Assembly (NCBI GenBank): GCA_050633885.1
Contig: JBOEHK010000005.1
Span: forward strand, 62,001 to 126,000
Source: JAWSVE01 sp050633885
GTDB taxonomy: Bacteria > Pseudomonadota > Gammaproteobacteria > Pseudomonadales > Cellvibrionaceae
Length of the DNA stretch: 64,000 bases
Reading direction: 5' to 3'
The translations under genes and the position numbers were made by a program. Positions 45,080 to 54,563 of this stretch are shown here, one piece after another. The notes below the pieces were generated by a model. That model made no database searches. It saw only the letters and a list, made by a program, of their open reading frames with translations, and was not told the origin of the DNA. The number at the start of each line of letters is the position of its first letter. Within the stretch, counting starts at the first letter, position 1.

Positions 45080-45670
45080 ATGAAAAAAATTACCGGTTTT
45101 ACAATTATTGAGTTAATGATGACGCTGATGGTCATCGGTGTTGTTTTAGCTATTGCTGTTCCATCAATGTCAACTCTGATTAAAAATAATCGCCAAACCT
45201 CACGGGTTAATGAGCTGGTATCACTCATCAATTATTCACGCTCACAAGCTGTTGGGCTTAATACTGAAGTGACCTTATGCGGTTCAAACGATGGAGCCAC
45301 GTGCAATTCTGCAAATTGGGAAACGGGTGGGTTAATTATTAAAGGCATCGCAACATCAGGAACAACCCCAGCCTCTACAGATATTTTGAAAATAATCGAA
45401 CCCCAAAGTAGTGGAAGTACATTACGACGTATCACAAGTGCCGCAACAGCTCCTTCAAGCTTTGATTCATCTATCATCAGGTTTGAAAAAACTGGTCGAA
45501 TGAATGGTGATGATGCTAGCTCATTCACTCTTTGCGATGACAGAGGAGACACTAAGGCTAAAGGCATCGTAATTAATGGTAGCGGACAAGCTCGAACAGC
45601 TAAAGATTCAGATAATGATGGCGTCGTTGAAATAATTAAAAATGGCGCGCTTCAGGCAGTAGGGTGTTGA
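45080..45670 (+). CDS. fimU: FimU-like minor pilin (GspH/FimT family)
   Basis: 196 residues. Leader M-K-K-I-T-G then F-T-I-I-E-L-M-M-T-L, with the normal Glu at +5, so a standard PilD substrate. The beta domain contains the family segment N-Y-S-R-S-Q-A-V and a disulfide candidate C-G-S-N-D-G-A-T-C. FimU joins PilV, PilW, PilX and PilE in the priming tip complex of the pilus. No good Shine-Dalgarno precedes the ATG. It is the first gene of a tight operon fimU-pilV-pilW-pilX-pilY1-pilE. Confidence 0.88.
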   Translation: MKKITGFTIIELMMTLMVIGVVLAIAVPSMSTLIKNNRQTSRVNELVSLINYSRSQAVGLNTEVTLCGSNDGATCNSANWETGGLIIKGIATSGTTPASTDILKIIEPQSSGSTLRRITSAATAPSSFDSSIIRFEKTGRMNGDDASSFTLCDDRGDTKAKGIVINGSGQARTAKDSDNDGVVEIIKNGALQAVGC

Positions 45671-45725
45671 GAAAATTCATAGAACCCTCAATTAAGTTTT
45701 GCACATTTTGGAGTTACGGAAAGAA

Positions 45726-46220
45726 ATGAACCGAATTAAAGCCGAAAGTGGCTTCTCAATGATTGAAATGATGATCAGTTTGCTTATTTTAGCTATTGGC
45801 CTACTCGGTCAAATGGCGTTACAAATGACAAGCGTTTCAAGTAATCAAAGTAGTTATTACCGCTCACAAGCCTCAATAATTGCCAATGATTTTACTGACC
45901 GAATGAGGCTTAATGCTGACGCTATAAAAGCTGGTTTAGCCAATTACGATAGTTTATCCATTGATGCAACTTCTACTAATACATCGCCTGGCTGTGCAGC
46001 TGCTGGGTGTACAGCTGCAGATCTTGCACTACTTGATATTTTTGAACTCCAAGAGACGTTATCTGCTTCGATTCCAAGCGGTGCTGTCACCGTTGAAAAA
46101 GATGCAACCATTACCTCTCAAGCAGCCTACAAAATCACCATTACTTGGCAACTAGAAGATCGAGCTGGTCTAACTAATGGTGCAAACGTTAACAAATTCG
46201 AAATGGATTTTGGTATATGA
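45726..46220 (+). CDS. pilV: Minor pilin PilV
   Basis: 164 residues from the ATG at 45726; a TTG 27 bp upstream would give a longer leader, but GGAAAGAA precedes the ATG. Leader M-N-R-I-K-A-E-S-G then F-S-M-I-E-M-M-I-S-L-L-I-L-A-I-G. The PilV marker is the L-I-L-A-I-G-L-L-G-Q stretch with S-N-Q-S-S-Y-Y-R-S-Q-A after it. It contains a C-A-A-A-G-C motif. The stop overlaps the pilW start (ATGA), so translation is coupled. Confidence 0.88.
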   Translation: MNRIKAESGFSMIEMMISLLILAIGLLGQMALQMTSVSSNQSSYYRSQASIIANDFTDRMRLNADAIKAGLANYDSLSIDATSTNTSPGCAAAGCTAADLALLDIFELQETLSASIPSGAVTVEKDATITSQAAYKITITWQLEDRAGLTNGANVNKFEMDFGI

Positions 46221-47290
46221 AACTAACTTCAAAATACATTTCTGGTTTCACGCTTATCGAGATCCTTGTTGCTTTAACCATTGGCTCAATAATTTTAGCC
46301 GGGGTTGTTCAAGTTTTTCTCGGAAGTAAACAAGCTGAAAGTTTGACTATGAGTCTTGCTCGAATTCAAGAAAACGGTCGTTTTGCAATGGAGGCACTTA
46401 ATAAAGATCTAAGACTAACTGGATATCAGGGGTGTGCCGATCCTCAACTCGAGTTCATTCCCCCATCAAATATTCAAGCAAACAATTTTGGTGTTTCGGA
46501 CATTAGCAATCAGCCAATTGCAGGAGCAGCCGTCCCCTCGGGGGGAGGAACTGTTTCCTTATTTGGAGGTGCTGTCTCGGTAACTGATGCTGTGGGAGAT
46601 ACAGATATTGTATCTATTATTTACGCCAGCCCAAAATCAGAACAACTATCATCAAATATGGCCACAGCATCAGCAGATATAACCATTGGAGCAAATAACG
46701 CCGGATTTGCTCCAACAGATGTGCTGTTAATCTCTAACTGCAGTTCTGATGGTCAATATGTATTCCAAGCTACAACTGTTTCTGGATCCGGCCCTGTGAC
46801 CATAACTCACAGCGCAGCGGGGAACTCCAGCAACAGTTTTGGCTCACTACTTTTCGAAACCGGTACCTCTCTGCATGAATTAATCCATAACACTTATTAC
46901 ATTAAAGTGAACCCTCGGGGAATTAGGGCCTTATATCGTCGAAGTTTAACGGGAAATACAGTTGAATTAATTGAAGGTGTAGAAAATTTTAAAGTCCTAT
47001 ACGGACACTACGAAGATAACAACACAACGGTAATTACCGATGATGATATTCGCTGGGTAGATGCGGCAACAATCAATAGCACTGCTTCTCTAGATTGGCG
47101 GAATGTATCGAGTGTTAAAGCGGCATTATTGATGACTGACGACTTAGAAGTTTTATCAAGTGTTGGACCTGCTAGTTATAGCTTATTAGGTACATCAGTA
47201 GCGCCTATTAATTCAGATCGAAAATTACGTCGCGTTTTCTCTACTTCCGCAAAAATAAGAAACCGAGATGGCAAGAGGATTTCACAGTGA
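46217..47290 (+). CDS. pilW: Minor pilin / assembly protein PilW
   Basis: 357 residues. Leader ending in I-S-G then F-T-L-I-E-I-L-V-A-L-T-I. The PilW family segment E-N-G-R-F-A-M-E-A-L-N-K-D-L-R-L-T-G-Y-Q-G-C lies at about residues 53-74, and the large C-terminal domain is strand-rich. It overlaps pilV by 4 bp and pilX by 4 bp (GTGA). It acts in the inner membrane and pilus tip as part of the minor-pilin priming complex. Confidence 0.9.
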   Translation: MKLTSKYISGFTLIEILVALTIGSIILAGVVQVFLGSKQAESLTMSLARIQENGRFAMEALNKDLRLTGYQGCADPQLEFIPPSNIQANNFGVSDISNQPIAGAAVPSGGGTVSLFGGAVSVTDAVGDTDIVSIIYASPKSEQLSSNMATASADITIGANNAGFAPTDVLLISNCSSDGQYVFQATTVSGSGPVTITHSAAGNSSNSFGSLLFETGTSLHELIHNTYYIKVNPRGIRALYRRSLTGNTVELIEGVENFKVLYGHYEDNNTTVITDDDIRWVDAATINSTASLDWRNVSSVKAALLMTDDLEVLSSVGPASYSLLGTSVAPINSDRKLRRVFSTSAKIRNRDGKRISQ

Positions 47291-47793
47291 GAAAATCAGC
47301 CAAACAACTTCACAACAAACAACAAGGAGCAACGCTAATCGTTGCACTAATTTTGCTCCTTGTCATGAGTATTATTGCCGTAACCTCAATGTCGACCTCT
47401 GTATTAGAAGAGAAAATGTCAATTAACTTACAGAATTACGTTAACGTTTTCCAAGTTGCTGAAAGCGGTATCGATCAATCCATTAATGATATTTCAGTCC
47501 TGCAGCAAGTAACATCAGCCTCAACAACTCAAACTGTGACCCCCACTCTTGGAACTTCTGTAAAGGCTCAAGCGACTGTGGATGTCGCATTTGTCCGAGA
47601 AAAGATATTCGATGACGGAGCTTCTCCGGATGCAACACAAGCTGGAGGTTCTTGGGCAGGTGGCGGTGTTGGTAATAGCGCCACTGCTACTCGATATTAC
47701 GAAGCTGAAAGCAATGCTCACTTAGTAGGCAACACAAATATCAAAACAAAACTAACACAGGGCTTTTACTATTGCGTCCCTGGTTGCCAATAA
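47287..47793 (+). CDS. pilX: Minor pilin PilX
   Basis: 168 residues with a GTG start overlapping the pilW stop. The N terminus has Q-Q-G-A-T-L-I-V-A-L-I-L-L-L-V-M-S, the PilX_N domain: the cleavage site is Gly-Ala and the residue at +5 is not Glu, as is usual for PilX. V-A-E-S-G-I-D-Q follows the helix. The C terminus ends in Y-Y-C-V-P-G-C-Q, a cysteine pair that may be a disulfide. It lies 48 bp before pilY1. Confidence 0.87.
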   Translation: MRKSAKQLHNKQQGATLIVALILLLVMSIIAVTSMSTSVLEEKMSINLQNYVNVFQVAESGIDQSINDISVLQQVTSASTTQTVTPTLGTSVKAQATVDVAFVREKIFDDGASPDATQAGGSWAGGGVGNSATATRYYEAESNAHLVGNTNIKTKLTQGFYYCVPGCQ

Positions 47794-47841
47794 ATCAACA
47801 TCATCAATATTTTGACTGCGTAAAAGCAATGAAGGCCAATT

Positions 47842-50800
47842 ATGAAAATTAATACAAAAGCAGCAGCACTAGGTTTTTGCTACATGACTTTAGGCTTATC
47901 TCCCGTTTATGCGGATGATACTGATATATTTTTGGGACGCGTTACTGCTGGGACAGTAAAACCCAATGTATTGTTCTTACTCGATAATTCTGGGTCCATG
48001 AATGAAGACACTAGCTCTACAGATTCAACATCGCGAATGGACACAATGAAAGATTCCATGCTCAGTATACTAGACAGTGTTCAAGGGATTAACGCTGGCA
48101 TCATGCAATTCAATGATCCAGGTGGCGCAATTTTATACCCTGTAGAAGACTTGGAAGCTCCCCTTGTAAAAAATTGGGTGATCAACGCTAGTATCTCACA
48201 AAGTGAAGACGATGCTGCTCAAAGCCTTTCATCAGTTGGCATCTTTTCTGGTGGTGGAGATAGTAGCGTTACGTTAGACGGAAATGCTTTAATCTTCGGG
48301 CTTGAGCCAACTGGCTTAGTAACAGATACTTTTACCTTAACAAACAACAATGCTGATGCTGAAGAGACTATTTCTGGTGGCAATGTAACTAGAGGTGGCG
48401 GAACGATAAATATGAGAAACAGCCAAGTCAACGGCTTTCATTTTAGTAATATCACCATTCCCAATGACTCTAATATTTATTCTTCCTCATTAATCCTAAA
48501 TGCTCGGAATGATGATTCTTCTGATGTCACCCTACGCCTGTATGCGGAAAATACGCCTAATTCATCAAACTTTTCAAATAGTAACTATGGTATCAGCTCT
48601 AGAACAAAAACGAGTTCATTCACAGACTGGCAACCGCCAGCATGGTCTCAAGATGAATATTATACCTCTCCTGACATAAGTGCCTCTATCAGAGAAGTAA
48701 TCAACAATTTACTTTGGAATTCCGGCAACAACTTAACAATAATCCAAACTCATCAATCTTCAGGTGGAGAAAGACGAGCACGCTCCAGAAACAATAACGC
48801 AGGAAAGTCAGCCAAACTGCAAATTGTTCATCAACCTGCTGGCTCTGCTAATGAACATCAAAGAATCGGACTTCGTTTTCAAAATATTAACGTACCACGC
48901 GGTGCAACCATTACTAATGCCTATATTACGCTTGTGCCAGCGGCAACAAATGCGCCAGATGCTGGCCTCCCCTTAGACATTAAACTCGAAGATAGTGCTG
49001 ACGCAGCTCCTTTTACTAACACATCGGGTGATTTAACTGCCACGTCTACTGTCAGTACTGTAATACCATGGGTTGCAGGTAACTGGGTTGCAGACCAATC
49101 GGTTCAAACCCCTAACTTGGCCACACAAATTCAGCAAGTTACCAATAGAACCGACTGGTGTGGAGGTAATGATCTGGCTTTTTATATTGAACCTACAACA
49201 GTTTCAACTCTCGCCAGAGCCGCTTATAGCTATGATGGGGATGTATCTCAACAACCTAGACTTGTTGTTGAGTATGACCCTAACTCAATACCCACCGCTA
49301 CATGTGGGACGGCGACCATTACACGTCAAATTGCAGGTCGTCCAAATGATGCTGAAGAGGATAATGGAAATAACAGCGTCAATAATTCTGGCGGCTCTTT
49401 CGATATGCGATCCAGTCAGACCAATGGATTACACTTTGAAAACCTACCTATTGCTAGGGGAGCGACAGTACTTGAAGCCAAAATAACGTTTACGGCAAGA
49501 GACAGCAACAATGGCTCGCAGACATTAACCTTTAAAACTGAAAATTCTGTAGTAGCACCCAATTTTCCAGAATCTAATAGCAATATTTCCAATAGAGGAA
49601 CCACTAGTGGCTCTGTGATTTGGAATAGTTCAAGCAGCCCCGCACTAACAGGCTGGTCAAAAGATGTTGAGTACACAACACCTGACTTAAAATCTATCAT
49701 CCAACCGTTAATTAACGATGCTAACTGGAATCCTAGCAGTAATGGGGTTGCTTTTATTCAAACAGCTTCTACAAATAATAAACGTGCAGCCTATACCTAT
49801 GACAGCAGTCCTGGTGGAGCAGCAGTTTTAGAAATAAAGGTAAATCTTAATGACATAGTAGGCGGTACTCCTAATCAGCAAACTGTTCGTACCCATCTAA
49901 AGAACATTGTTCAGAACATGGAAGCAAAAACGTACACACCTATTGTTGATACGCTATATGAAGCCGCTCGTTATTATCGTGGCGATGATGTTTTTTGGGG
50001 GACCTCAAGAAAACACAACCCTAACCCTATTGACAACAATAACTATGGTTCTAACACAGATGATAAATGGAAGCGCGTCAGCTCAATTGAGTCTTATTCT
50101 GGATTACCTTCGATACTACCCCCAGGGTGTACTGCGGATAATTTGAGCAGCGACTCCTGTAAAAACCAATATATTCCTGGTAACCCCAGATACAAATCTC
50201 CAATTACTGAAAGTTGTCAACAAAATTATATTGTCTTGCTAACAGATGGTTTGGCGAACCAAAATCACTCTAAAGATTTAATCAAAAGCTATATTAATCA
50301 CTCTGGAAGTTGTACCAACAACGATACAGATGAGGAGTGCTCAGAGGAACTCGTCCACTGGCTAGCAAACAATGACATGTCCACCCCTTCGATTGGCAAT
50401 AATGCAGCTGGTGATAACTTTGTTAATACTTTTACAATTGCTTTTGCCTTAAATGATGAAGGTGGAAAACAATATCTTAGGGACATCGCGTCTAATGGCG
50501 GAGGCAAGCCTTATGAAGCTGGATCTGAAGCTGAACTGACTGATGCATTCAATCAAATTATTGGCTCTATCTTAGATAAAGACGCAACATTCGTTGTACC
50601 AGGTACAACGGTAAGTCAGTTCAACCGTCTTTCTCATTTCGAAGACATTTACTTTTCAGTATTCAAGCCTTCCAAAAATCCTCGCTGGGAAGGCAATCTG
50701 AAAAAATACAAAGTCTCTCGTACAACTGCAAATTACGGCCGAATTGTCGGAATGAATGATGCGTTAGCCGTCGATCCTAATTTGGGCTTTTTTAAAGATG

Positions 50801-52578
50801 GTGTATCAAGCTTCTGGAACGCCAACCCTACTGGTAACCCCGATGGACCTGATGTCACAAAAGGGGGAGCAGCGATGCAACTCTTTGACAATCCAGACAA
50901 TCGAAAAGTATTCACATACTACAATGGAGCTAGTACAACTCTATCAAACAACCCCCTTGACGAAAGTAACGCCGCAATTACCAAAGCTATGCTGGGAGTT
51001 CCGACATCTACAGACCAGTACAGAACTGACTTGTTAAACTGGTCGCGTGGTGAAGATTTCTTTGATAGCGATAATGATGGTAGTACGAATGACGGCAGAA
51101 AAGAATTTGGGGATCCTTTGCATTCAGCTCCCGTTGCTATCACCTATGGTGGTACCGCTGCTAATCCTGATTTTTCGATCTTCTTCGCAACAAATGATGG
51201 TTTTTTACATGCTGTAGATAGCGCAACCGGAATGGAGCACTTCACCTTTATTCCTGAATTATTGCTGCCCAATCTTAAAATCCTTTTTGATAACTCTTCA
51301 ACAGATAAACACCCCTATGGTATTGATGGTGACATTACTAGGTGGATATCAGATGTCGACAAAGATGGCATTATCGAGCCTGCTGATGGCGATCATGTTT
51401 ACATCTACTTTGGATTACGCCGAGGTGGTAGTAACTATTATGCTCTTGATGTCACAGACCGCTCTAATCCCAAGCTAATGTGGCAAATACAAGGAGACAC
51501 TTCACCCTATGACGAACTAGGTCAGACATGGTCTCAACCTGTAAAAGCTCGTGTAAACGTCGATGTAGCTGGCACCCTTACTCCTAAAGATGTTTTAATT
51601 TTTGGTGGAGGCTACGATGTAGATCAAGATACTGCTCTAGTTAAAACTGCTGATGATGAGGGTAGAGCAATCTTTATGGTCGAAGCAGGCTACCCTACGA
51701 GTGGAGACACACCAGCTTTAGTTTGGAGTGCAGGAAAGGGCGGAAGTCATGACCTAAATCTCGCTGCAATGGATTACTCTATTCCCAGCTTAATCAAAAT
51801 TGGAGACACCAATGGTGATGGATTTGTAGACGTCATGTTTGCCGCTGATCTAGGTGGTCAGGTCTGGAGGCTAGATATTAACAATGGTCAGCCAATTAAC
51901 ACTTTAGCGACAGGTGCCGTTATTGCCGACCTAGCAGGAACATCTGCTGCGGATTCTAGAAGGTTTTACTCAGGTATCGATGCATCTACGTTAGTATACA
52001 AAGGACAACGCTTCATATCTCTTACTCTTGGTTCTGGTTGGAGGGCCAACCCTCTTGATGAAACAGCCCAGGACAGATTTTATATGATCAAGCAGCCTAT
52101 CGCTAAGCCTTCTACATATACAACACTTAGTGAAACTGATCTGTATGATGCAACAGCCAATTTAGCTGGAAGTTCAGACCCAACAATTGCGGCCCAAGCA
52201 CAAACGGACTTAACAGCTGCAGCGGGCTGGTATATTACTTTAGCAGGTAGCGGGGAAAAAGTGTTGTCGCCAAGTGTAACTGCAAATGCGCAAATCTTAT
52301 TTTCCACCTACCAACCTAATGTCTCCACGGATCCTTGTAACCCAAGCCCTGGAGCAGGTTGGCTATATGGTGTTAACGCTCTGAATGCAACGCCATTTAT
52401 AGAAGATAGTAATGGCTCCTTAACAAGAACAATATCTCTAGATAGTGGAAATATTCCACCGTCTCCAACGTTGATCGTGCTCCCTGATGGAACAACAAGA
52501 ACGCTAGTTGGGCCAGAGGAGGAAGGAGAACTAATAAAATCTGACCCTATTCATAAAACTTATTGGTTTGACGAATAG
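47842..52578 (+). CDS. pilY1: PilY1 type IV pilus tip adhesin with an enlarged, interrupted vWA domain
   Basis: 1578 residues against about 1160 in P. aeruginosa PAO1. A signal peptide ends near A-D-D (residue 25). A vWA domain starts with the MIDAS motif D48-N-S-G-S52 and its strand core (I-V-L-L-T801-D-G) resumes only after about 700 residues. The intervening region holds three copies of a beta-type repeat (see 48403-49845). The C-terminal beta-propeller (PilC/PilY1 domain, about 1050-1480) contains H-S-A-P-V-A-I-T-Y, F-F-A-T-N-D-G-F-L-H-A, and Asp/Asn-rich calcium-loop patterns such as D-S-D-N-D-G-S-T-N-D. It is secreted and mounted on the pilus tip for adhesion and surface sensing. Confidence 0.92.
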   Translation: MKINTKAAALGFCYMTLGLSPVYADDTDIFLGRVTAGTVKPNVLFLLDNSGSMNEDTSSTDSTSRMDTMKDSMLSILDSVQGINAGIMQFNDPGGAILYPVEDLEAPLVKNWVINASISQSEDDAAQSLSSVGIFSGGGDSSVTLDGNALIFGLEPTGLVTDTFTLTNNNADAEETISGGNVTRGGGTINMRNSQVNGFHFSNITIPNDSNIYSSSLILNARNDDSSDVTLRLYAENTPNSSNFSNSNYGISSRTKTSSFTDWQPPAWSQDEYYTSPDISASIREVINNLLWNSGNNLTIIQTHQSSGGERRARSRNNNAGKSAKLQIVHQPAGSANEHQRIGLRFQNINVPRGATITNAYITLVPAATNAPDAGLPLDIKLEDSADAAPFTNTSGDLTATSTVSTVIPWVAGNWVADQSVQTPNLATQIQQVTNRTDWCGGNDLAFYIEPTTVSTLARAAYSYDGDVSQQPRLVVEYDPNSIPTATCGTATITRQIAGRPNDAEEDNGNNSVNNSGGSFDMRSSQTNGLHFENLPIARGATVLEAKITFTARDSNNGSQTLTFKTENSVVAPNFPESNSNISNRGTTSGSVIWNSSSSPALTGWSKDVEYTTPDLKSIIQPLINDANWNPSSNGVAFIQTASTNNKRAAYTYDSSPGGAAVLEIKVNLNDIVGGTPNQQTVRTHLKNIVQNMEAKTYTPIVDTLYEAARYYRGDDVFWGTSRKHNPNPIDNNNYGSNTDDKWKRVSSIESYSGLPSILPPGCTADNLSSDSCKNQYIPGNPRYKSPITESCQQNYIVLLTDGLANQNHSKDLIKSYINHSGSCTNNDTDEECSEELVHWLANNDMSTPSIGNNAAGDNFVNTFTIAFALNDEGGKQYLRDIASNGGGKPYEAGSEAELTDAFNQIIGSILDKDATFVVPGTTVSQFNRLSHFEDIYFSVFKPSKNPRWEGNLKKYKVSRTTANYGRIVGMNDALAVDPNLGFFKDGVSSFWNANPTGNPDGPDVTKGGAAMQLFDNPDNRKVFTYYNGASTTLSNNPLDESNAAITKAMLGVPTSTDQYRTDLLNWSRGEDFFDSDNDGSTNDGRKEFGDPLHSAPVAITYGGTAANPDFSIFFATNDGFLHAVDSATGMEHFTFIPELLLPNLKILFDNSSTDKHPYGIDGDITRWISDVDKDGIIEPADGDHVYIYFGLRRGGSNYYALDVTDRSNPKLMWQIQGDTSPYDELGQTWSQPVKARVNVDVAGTLTPKDVLIFGGGYDVDQDTALVKTADDEGRAIFMVEAGYPTSGDTPALVWSAGKGGSHDLNLAAMDYSIPSLIKIGDTNGDGFVDVMFAADLGGQVWRLDINNGQPINTLATGAVIADLAGTSAADSRRFYSGIDASTLVYKGQRFISLTLGSGWRANPLDETAQDRFYMIKQPIAKPSTYTTLSETDLYDATANLAGSSDPTIAAQAQTDLTAAAGWYITLAGSGEKVLSPSVTANAQILFSTYQPNVSTDPCNPSPGAGWLYGVNALNATPFIEDSNGSLTRTISLDSGNIPPSPTLIVLPDGTTRTLVGPEEEGELIKSDPIHKTYWFDE
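48403..49845 (+). repeat. Three internal repeats within the PilY1 vWA domain
   Basis: Protein-level repeats of about 135-150 residues: A about residues 188-330, B about 339-477, C about 519-668. Shared blocks are the opening (A: N-S-Q-V-N-G-F-H-F-S-N-I-T-I; B: R-I-G-L-R-F-Q-N-I-N-V; C: S-S-Q-T-N-G-L-H-F-E-N-L-P-I), a middle pattern (A: D-E-Y-Y-T-S-P-D-I; C: V-E-Y-T-T-P-D-L), and an ending R-A-A-Y-S-Y-D / R-A-A-Y-T-Y-D before a final hydrophobic strand. They look like carbohydrate-binding/DNRLRE-type beta-sandwich modules; this is an inference from the pattern. A and C are most alike. Confidence 0.7.
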
Positions 52579-52639
52579 ATAAAATCAAGGGTTTTCATCT
52601 TGAAGGCCCTTATAAAAACTGACATCAAAGGCCGGTATT

Positions 52640-53095
52640 GTGAAAAAACACACAGGTTTTACATTAATAGAATTAATGATTGTTGTAGCTATTGTTGCAA
52701 TCTTAGCCGCAGTTGGAATCCCCTCGTACCAACAGTATGTTACCAAAACAAAACGAACCGACTGCCAGGGAGTGCTTGTTAATTTCTCGCTCTCAATGGA
52801 ACGTTTTTTTGCAGGTAATAATACTTATGATGGTGCGGCAGTAGGATCCGCAACAACAGGAATACCTCTTCCAACGGTTTTCCCTTCTGAATGCCCTCTT
52901 GACTCCGGTACAAAAACTTATGACCTAACAATTGAGGCTGCTGATGCCTCAAGTTACGTTCTTCGAGCAACCCCCAAAGCGGCATCAGGCCAATCAAATG
53001 ATGGACTTCTCGAATATACTTCAGCAGGTATCAAAAGGTGGGATAGGAACAACTCGGGGACTATTGACGCAGGAGAAGACAAATGGAAATATTAA
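52640..53095 (+). CDS. pilE: Minor pilin PilE
   Basis: 151 residues with a GTG start at 52640 (AAAGG 9 nt upstream). Leader M-K-K-H-T-G then F-T-L-I-E-L-M-I-V-V-A-I-V-A-I-L, a classical type IVa prepilin. The mature domain has the PilE-type C-Q-G-V-L-V-N-F and a second Cys in S-E-C-P-L-D, giving one disulfide. It is the last gene of the pilus operon, 61 bp after pilY1, and converges with ispH. There is no pilY2-like frame between pilY1 and pilE. Confidence 0.9.
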   Translation: MKKHTGFTLIELMIVVAIVAILAAVGIPSYQQYVTKTKRTDCQGVLVNFSLSMERFFAGNNTYDGAAVGSATTGIPLPTVFPSECPLDSGTKTYDLTIEAADASSYVLRATPKAASGQSNDGLLEYTSAGIKRWDRNNSGTIDAGEDKWKY

Positions 53096-53119
53096 AAAAA
53101 ATAAACCTTGGTTAACCAT

Positions 53120-54058
53120 TTATTGAAGCTCTTTAGGCAAAGAAAAACGAATATTTTCTAACTGCCCTGGTACCTCGACTGGCATCTCAGCACCCAGCCC
53201 TTTTAATTTTTTGACAACACCTTCAACTAAAATCTCTGGTGCTGAAGCGCCAGCGGTTACCCCAATAGTTTTAATGCCTTCTAACCAATGTTGATTGATG
53301 TCATTTTTATCGTCGATCAAAAAGGCTTTAGCTCCGCAGCGTTCGGCGAGTTCTCTTAATCGATTTGAATTTGAACTTGTCGGCGAACCGACCACTAAAA
53401 CCAAATCAGCTTCTAATGCTAATTGCTTAATGGCATCTTGGCGATTTTGTGTTGCGTAACAAATATCATCTTTTTTTGGACCAGCAATCGCAGGGAATTT
53501 TTTCTTTAAAGCTTCGATGACTCTTGCAGTATCATCAACAGACAATGTTGTTTGGGAAACAAATGAGAGACTGTCTGGATTTTTTACTGTTAATTTTTCA
53601 ACGTCGTTTTCATCTTCAACTAAATAAATATCTCCACCATGCTGATGATCGTACTGCCCCATAGTACCTTCAACTTCAGGGTGTCCTGCATGGCCAATCA
53701 AAACACACTCCTGCCCTTTGCGACTGTAACGCAAAACTTCCATATGTACTTTTGTCACCAATGGACAGGTTGCATCAAACACTTTCAGCTGCCTTTTTTC
53801 AGCTTCGTTTTTGACGGCTTGTGAAACACCATGAGCGCTGAAAATAACAATCGCATCGTCAGGTACCTCGTCCAGTTCTTCCACAAAAACTGCACCGCGA
53901 TCCTTTAGCGTATCCACAACTGTTTTATTATGAACAACTTCATGACGGACATAGATTGGGGCCCCATTAATATCTAACGCACGATTTACAATATCAATTG
54001 CTCGATCGACTCCGGCACAAAAACCTCTAGGGTTCGCAAGTTTGATTGCAATACTCAT
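53120..54058 (-). CDS. ispH: 4-hydroxy-3-methylbut-2-enyl diphosphate reductase
   Basis: 312 residues. Three Fe-S cysteines are recognisable: Cys in R-G-F-C-A-G-V, in T-C-P-L-V-T-K, and in D-D-I-C-Y-A-T-Q-N-R. The substrate loop contains S-P-T-S-S-N-S-N-R-L and the H-x-x-G motif E-C-V-L-I-G-H-A-G-H-P-E. It catalyses the last step of the MEP pathway to IPP and DMAPP. It ends the minus-strand block fed from lspA and fkpB. Confidence 0.97.
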   Translation of the reverse strand: MSIAIKLANPRGFCAGVDRAIDIVNRALDINGAPIYVRHEVVHNKTVVDTLKDRGAVFVEELDEVPDDAIVIFSAHGVSQAVKNEAEKRQLKVFDATCPLVTKVHMEVLRYSRKGQECVLIGHAGHPEVEGTMGQYDHQHGGDIYLVEDENDVEKLTVKNPDSLSFVSQTTLSVDDTARVIEALKKKFPAIAGPKKDDICYATQNRQDAIKQLALEADLVLVVGSPTSSNSNRLRELAERCGAKAFLIDDKNDINQHWLEGIKTIGVTAGASAPEILVEGVVKKLKGLGAEMPVEVPGQLENIRFSLPKELQ

Positions 54059-54096
54059 AAATAAATCAGCTAGTTAAATTAAGAGGGAATAAAGAA

Positions 54097-54546
54097 CTAA
54101 TGTGTGGTCGATGGTTTTACTTCAAGAATTTCAACATCAAAGACTAAATTTCTACCAGACAACGGATGATTAAAATCAACCATAACCAGATCATCTGTAA
54201 AAGACTGCACAGCACCTGGAAGCTCATTATTATTTGCATCAGCAAACGAAACAACCAAACCTTCCGTTAACTCCATACTGTCATCAAATGCGTCTCGAGA
54301 AATTTCCTGAATATTATTGGGATTCCTCTGACCAAAACCGTGCTCAGGCAAAACATCGAACGTTGCTTTTTCACCAGCAGACAAACCATGTAACAATTTT
54401 TCAAAACCCTCTAATAGGTTTTTATCACCAACCACGAAAGTGGCGGGTTCTTTCTCAAAATTTGAGTCAACAATAGAACCATCGTCTAATTTTATAGCGA
54501 AATGTAGCGTGACTTCCGTACCTTCACCAATGCACAAATCTGACAT
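54097..54546 (-). CDS. fkpB: FKBP-type peptidyl-prolyl isomerase (SlpA/FkpB-like)
   Basis: 149 residues. The FKBP core (V-T-L-H-F-A-I-K-L-D-D-G-S-I-V-D-S) is interrupted by an IF (insert-in-flap) region, then D-F-N-H-P-L-S-G-R-N-L-V-F-D-V-E-I. The D-F-N-H-P-L-A/S-G signature is typical of SlyD/SlpA. It lacks the His-rich SlyD tail. It is a cytosolic chaperone-isomerase, 17 bp after lspA and 38 bp before ispH, the conserved order. Confidence 0.93.
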   Translation of the reverse strand: MSDLCIGEGTEVTLHFAIKLDDGSIVDSNFEKEPATFVVGDKNLLEGFEKLLHGLSAGEKATFDVLPEHGFGQRNPNNIQEISRDAFDDSMELTEGLVVSFADANNNELPGAVQSFTDDLVMVDFNHPLSGRNLVFDVEILEVKPSTTH

Positions 54547-54563
54547 ACATCATCCAATATTAA

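Noticed and set aside
45232..45567. 111-codon minus-strand frame inside fimU
   Set aside because: Fully antisense to a clear prepilin gene.
49073..49486. 137-codon alternative-frame stretch inside pilY1
   Set aside because: Same-strand out-of-frame product of a long biased gene; no start signal.
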